Origin: Bemisia tabaci
Lineage: Eukaryota > Arthropoda > Insecta > Hemiptera > Aleyrodidae
DNA: 64,000 nt
Assembly: GCF_918797505.1 (NCBI RefSeq)
Contig: NC_092797.1
Coordinates: 31,757,372 to 31,821,371, forward strand
Direction of reading: 5' to 3'
In this document: in pieces, positions 63,618 through 64,000 of the stretch
How the letters are laid out: the number at the start of each line of letters is the position of its first letter
How positions within the stretch are numbered: position 1 is the stretch's first letter
Notes under the pieces: generated by a model
What the model saw: the letters and a program-made list of their open reading frames with translations, nothing else
What the model was told of the DNA's origin: nothing
Database searches by the model: none
Made by a program: the position numbers and the translations under genes

Positions 63618-64000
63618 GTAAATTGATTCAAAAGCTTTCCGCGTTTGGATTCAAGTCCATGATTTTTCTTCTTCTTTCTTTCTCATTTAAATGTTCAACT
63701 TGCTCCATTTAATACGAGCATGTGCCAAAATTGTGTGTATCAATACGCATTCCCTTAACCGTCCAGTTTTTATAGTCTTAAATGTGTAAAATTACACTCT
63801 ATAATTATAAGTATATGCACAAGACATTTAACTCGTATGAGCCGAAAATTAACAATACTTAGAAATGTATGTGTACATACTATGAATCGTTTTTAATAGG
63901 AGATTTCGCTTCGATTGTCCCTTAAATTGATGTTGAACATTTACTGCTGTTTTGAATTTTATCGTTCACAAAATCGAAAATGTGAATTTGGCTGAATCGT
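63618..64000 (+). other. Intron sequence after the sidestep-like exon
   Basis: Begins GTAAATTGATTC. AT-rich; no further exon recognised before the window ends. Confidence 0.5.

Overview
This is an insect nuclear window: AT-rich, gene-poor, packed with small inverted-repeat elements, with one intact-looking LTR retroelement and one recognisable exon of a conserved neuronal immunoglobulin-family gene. Several repeat families (for example the element ending in GGACCGCG...CGCGGTCC, and the one ending in GCTAAGGA...CCTTAGCAC) look like repeats I associate with the whitefly Bemisia tabaci. That species call rests on memory of repeats, not on a search, and is moderate at best.

Layout. 1-19.1 kb: intergenic or intronic DNA with many MITE-like foldback elements, some nested, and a few GC-rich islands; no convincing protein gene. 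19.1-21.2 kb and 60.9-63.0 kb: two copies of a 2.1-kb repeat in inverted orientation, 40 kb apart. 24.8-35.75 kb: a complete, recently inserted Ty3/gypsy-type endogenous retrovirus (errantivirus-like) on the minus strand, with 4-bp target duplication, two LTRs identical except for the length of a G tract, and gag, pol and env. It also carries two uncommon reading frames: a 101-codon frame ahead of gag that looks like a degenerate RNase H domain, and a 132-codon basic/acidic frame after env. Pol has two aspartic-protease domains in tandem. Its integrase is broken by one frame change just before the last catalytic residue. 35.8-54.7 kb: more intergenic/intronic DNA with MITEs, including a hAT-type element whose unoccupied sister site is also in the window. 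54.8-55.6 kb: one probable host gene on the minus strand, encoding a candidate secreted protein with 29-residue repeats and an eight-cysteine C-terminal region. 63.49-63.62 kb: an internal exon (+ strand) of a sidestep-like immunoglobulin cell-surface protein; the gene continues beyond the window.

How the parts fit: much of the window may be a long intron or upstream region of the sidestep-like gene, into which the antisense retrovirus and dozens of short elements inserted. The most novel material is in the retrovirus: the RNase H-like leader frame (in frame with gag across one stop codon), the doubled protease and the post-env accessory frame.
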